The notes beneath the pieces were generated by a model, which worked only from the letters and a program-made list of their open reading frames with translations, had not been told where the DNA came from and ran no database searches. From the NCBI GenBank assembly GCA_002793835.1, contig PFDW01000078.1, positions 165-7,472 of the forward strand: a stretch of DNA of 7,308 bases, given 5' to 3'. The DNA comes from Candidatus Portnoybacteria bacterium CG10_big_fil_rev_8_21_14_0_10_36_7 (GTDB taxonomy: Bacteria; Patescibacteriota; Minisyncoccia; Portnoybacterales; PFDW01). Positions within the stretch are counted from its first letter, which is position 1. Each line of letters opens with the position of its first letter. The position numbers and the translations under genes were made by a program. Of the stretch, positions 5,688-7,308 are shown in pieces.

Positions 5688-5757
5688 AAAAAACACTCTT
5701 TTGACGGGGTGTTTTTTGTTGTGATTTTACCATAGTATTGATTTGACGCACTGGCAA
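5503..5757 (-). CDS. Doubtful small membrane-protein ORF on the reverse strand
   Basis: A frame of up to 84 residues starts at TTG 5757 (an internal ATG lies eight codons in). It encodes two hydrophobic stretches, 'GICFYYFVLLTPVIS' and 'MVSFCLTLFSLSIFNLFLALFGWYLSYFF', which would suit a two-helix membrane protein. The presence of Gly-Trp and Pro in sensible places makes it look more protein-like than random AT-rich sequence. Against it: there is no ribosome site, no convincing reverse promoter, and a terminator hairpin (5688-5717) lies inside its early codons. AT-rich DNA commonly gives spurious hydrophobic frames rich in Phe and Leu. I recognise no family and keep it only as a candidate. Confidence 0.2.
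   Translation of the reverse strand: MPVRQINTMVKSQQKTPRQKSVFYGICFYYFVLLTPVISNAPLSVYMFTNSSDMVSFCLTLFSLSIFNLFLALFGWYLSYFFTF
5688..5717. terminator. Bidirectional Rho-independent terminator
   Basis: AAAAAACAC (5688-5696) pairs with GTGTTTTTT (5709-5717). One G-C and two wobble pairs extend the stem inward to a six-base loop. The A run on one side and T run on the other would terminate transcription in both directions. On the + strand it may end the helicase transcript, or a short RNA from 5353-5687, before the next promoter. Confidence 0.7.
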
Positions 5758-5770
5758 TTTATGCTATAAA
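5743..5770 (+). promoter_or_regulatory. Sigma70-type promoter with extended -10 for the OmpA-like operon
   Basis: TTGACG (5743-5748) and TATAAA (5765-5770) have a 16-base spacer, and the -10 is preceded by TGC, giving an extended -10 element. Transcription would start near 5777, about 80 bases upstream of ATG 5857. Confidence 0.65.
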
Positions 5771-5802
5771 TACTAATAAGGGCATGCCTATGGAGGCGTG
5801 AC

Positions 5803-5820
5803 TTGTAAGATCTTTTACAA
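5803..5820. promoter_or_regulatory. Inverted repeat in the leader of the OmpA-like operon
   Basis: TTGTAAGATCTTTTACAA is an 18-base dyad with 6-bp perfect outer arms (TTGTAA/TTACAA) and a central GATCTT. It lies between the promoter and the ribosome site, where it could be an operator for a dimeric repressor or a weak RNA hairpin. There is no direct evidence of which. Confidence 0.35.
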
Positions 5821-5856
5821 TTTAGTTTGCCAGTGTTGGTGAACAAAGGAGGAGCT

Positions 5857-6666
5857 ATGAATAAGATATTGACAGCTGTAATCATTTTTTTGATAGTTTC
5901 CATTTCATCTTTCACGAGCGCAGAAGAAGTAGAGATATGTGGTTTTGGTGCAGGCGAATTTGCGATAAAAGGTGCTGTAGAGCGCTTAACAAATGAACTA
6001 GTTATCGCTCCGATTGAAAATGCATTAAAGGACGCTAAAAATATATCTCTAGAAATTACAATTATCGGGTATGCGGATAGCACGGGTAGCGCATCATTAA
6101 ACGACGAAGTTGCTCTTAAAAGAGCCGATCAGATGAAGTTTGTTTTAAACAGCAAATTCCCTGAAGCGAAAATAGTTGCCATAACCAAAGGTGATGAAGA
6201 AAATTTCAGAAAAGTTCGCGTTTCTTGGAAAATAGTAAATGTTGTTCCTGAAGAAGACGAACTCCATCAGCAAGACATGGCGCAAAAAAGAAATTACGAT
6301 GGGAAGCTTGTAATTGTCTTAATTGCGATGATATTAATCATTGCGATGATGTTAATCTATGTTTTCTCACCCTTTTTCCTAAAATCAGTACACTCAATTA
6401 AGGATATGAAAACATCAACCGAACAAATAAAGGTGAAGGTTAACGGCATGGAATTCAAATTTCCACTTAAAACTGAATGGATGCCTGATGAAGACAAGTT
6501 GTTTGTTCTACCGTTTAAAAGCGTGAGCAACCCTAAAAAAAATATTTGTTATAAAAAACGTTTGGATGCTATAAAGTCGGCAAAAGGATGCTTCAAGAAT
6601 CAACAATACGCTGATCAGCTTGAAGATTTAATAGAAAAAGGAACAATTAAGATTATAAATACTTAA
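5857..6666 (+). CDS. Bitopic membrane protein: signal peptide, OmpA-like domain, TM helix, cytoplasmic domain
   Basis: ATG 5857 is the start because AAGGAGG (5846-5852) lies four bases upstream; a TTG at 5827 extends the frame but lacks a site. The 269-residue product has a signal peptide at 1-22 ('MNKILTAVIIFLIVSISSFT-SA'). It then has an OmpA C-terminal-like domain at about 25-127, recognised by 'IIGYADSTGSASLNDEVALKRA' (69-90) and the closing 'FRKVRVSWKI' (117-126). The equivalents of the peptidoglycan-binding Asp and Arg are present (D74, R89), as is N82, so it should grip the cell wall. A transmembrane helix follows at 150-175. The tail of about 94 residues, probably cytoplasmic, is Lys-rich and belongs to no family I recognise ('VKVNGMEFKFPLKTEW' near 193-208). 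Usual OmpA-like proteins place the anchor before the domain, so this order is unusual. The next gene begins 16 bases downstream and probably shares the transcript. Confidence 0.85.
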   Translation: MNKILTAVIIFLIVSISSFTSAEEVEICGFGAGEFAIKGAVERLTNELVIAPIENALKDAKNISLEITIIGYADSTGSASLNDEVALKRADQMKFVLNSKFPEAKIVAITKGDEENFRKVRVSWKIVNVVPEEDELHQQDMAQKRNYDGKLVIVLIAMILIIAMMLIYVFSPFFLKSVHSIKDMKTSTEQIKVKVNGMEFKFPLKTEWMPDEDKLFVLPFKSVSNPKKNICYKKRLDAIKSAKGCFKNQQYADQLEDLIEKGTIKIINT

Positions 6667-6682
6667 CCGTGGAGGGAATGCT

Positions 6683-7308
6683 ATGAATCCTTTTCGCTTC
6701 TTTAACAGACAAGGAATGACGTATATTGGATTTGCAACTATTGTAATATTACTACTTGTAGTACTTGTTTCGGATTTTCATTTTCCCAGTATTTCGGAAA
6801 TAGGGGAAACGACATCAAATGTTATAAAAAAAATCGCTGACATCAAAGATGATCTTGCTGACATGACTTTGAAATACGACGCAAAAAAAGAGTCAATTCC
6901 AATCATAGAAACATCGACTGAGCCTAGCGAAATACTTGCTCCCGTTATTACTGACGAGATTCAAACGGTGGATTATCCACCAATGGATCCTGAAGAAAAA
7001 CCTACTAAAGAAACTGCACCAGATTTCGTGGCAACTCAAACCAAGATTAATTTGCCATCGGTAAGGCTAGACATGAATGATACAAATAATGGGCCATCAG
7101 CTAATAAGCCGCTGAAAAAAGAGGCGGATGCTTTTTCTGTAAACAATAATTTAGACCTAGCTATTGTGCACAAAGGAAAAGGCATTGAACATGTACTCAT
7201 ACAACAGCTAATAGCTGACCCTAACCTCGGGAAGGACTACCAAATCAAGAACGGTGAAAGTCTAAAAAAATGGGCAGGCAGAGTTGCTAGTATAATCAAC
7301 CATAAGGC
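6683..7308 (+). CDS. Membrane-anchored protein with C-terminal GIEH-type motif (3'-truncated by window)
   Basis: ATG 6683 has GGAGG (6671-6675) seven bases upstream. The frame stays open through 208 codons to the window end, so the C terminus is missing. Residues 13-30 ('TYIGFATIVILLLVVLVS') form a single anchor after a short basic N terminus, so the remainder should face outward. Residues 40-65 look helical, possibly coiled ('NVIKKIADIKDDLADM'), and residues 70-150 are a Pro/Thr/Glu-rich linker typical of wall-spanning stalks. From about 158 a folded domain begins: 'AIVHKGKGIEHVLIQQLIAD', then 'GESLKKWAGRVASII' at 191-205. I remember a similar KKGxGIEHxLIRQL...KKWAG-x-A pattern near the C terminus of Parcubacteria surface proteins of unknown function. 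It is second in the operon with the OmpA-like gene. Topology is well supported; the domain link is from memory. Confidence 0.8.
   Translation, partial: MNPFRFFNRQGMTYIGFATIVILLLVVLVSDFHFPSISEIGETTSNVIKKIADIKDDLADMTLKYDAKKESIPIIETSTEPSEILAPVITDEIQTVDYPPMDPEEKPTKETAPDFVATQTKINLPSVRLDMNDTNNGPSANKPLKKEADAFSVNNNLDLAIVHKGKGIEHVLIQQLIADPNLGKDYQIKNGESLKKWAGRVASIINHK

Noticed and set aside
5727..6083. Reverse-strand frame of 118 codons
   Set aside because: It is antisense to the OmpA-like gene and its promoter; no ribosome site and no family.
1..7308. CRISPR array, insertion sequence, rRNA or recoded UGA
   Set aside because: No regularly spaced repeats, transposase frame or rRNA-like segment is visible, and TGA closes the 308-901 gene without any sign of coding readthrough.

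Overview
The window is AT-rich bacterial DNA with compact genes. Shine-Dalgarno sites are strong (AGGAGG-type), promoters are near-consensus sigma70-type (TTGACA with TATAAT-like -10 boxes), and hairpin terminators sit between units. The best taxonomic clue is the DEAD-box RNA helicase at 4153-5352. Its Arg/Lys-rich N-terminal tail ending in a 'DVSKFINK' motif matches, from memory, helicases of the Candidate Phyla Radiation (Patescibacteria, especially Parcubacteria-like lineages). The layout of terminator followed directly by CTTGACA...TATACT fits the same group. This is an inference and no database search was possible. TGA occurs as a stop (end of the 308-901 gene).

Layout. At the left edge (1-901) is the C-terminal end of a DUF5655-type protein, followed 16 bases later by a 197-residue gene with a HEPN/DUF4145-like flavour. 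The pair looks like accessory, perhaps defence-related, cargo. Region 902-1405 is degraded-looking: a small ORF, an overlapping ORF for a short beta-rich fragment, and a terminator. From 1442 a strong promoter drives two envelope genes, a secreted four-cysteine protein of unknown family (1597-2556) and a membrane-anchored protein with a DUF4367-like domain (2567-3343), closed by a terminator. A second consensus promoter (3418-3445) drives an unrecognised cytosolic protein (3494-4051). The end of that reading frame runs through a perfect GAAA-loop terminator and the next -35 box, which points to a frameshift near its 3' end. A third promoter (4029-4057) and a leader with two potential hairpins precede the helicase.

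Region 5353-5856 is an AT-rich gap of about 500 bases. It holds one doubtful reverse-strand membrane ORF, a bidirectional terminator, a promoter and inverted repeats. The last operon (5857 to the right edge) encodes a protein with a signal peptide, an OmpA-like domain, a transmembrane helix and a cytoplasmic tail, then a membrane-anchored protein cut by the window end. Its C-terminal part carries a 'KGxGIEHxLIxQL...KKWAG' motif that I associate with Parcubacteria surface proteins.

How the genes might work together: four of the clear genes (1597, 2567, 5857, 6683) encode exported or membrane-anchored proteins, so the region looks like a poorly characterised cell-envelope locus interrupted by a general RNA helicase. 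No mobile element, CRISPR array, tRNA or rRNA was found.
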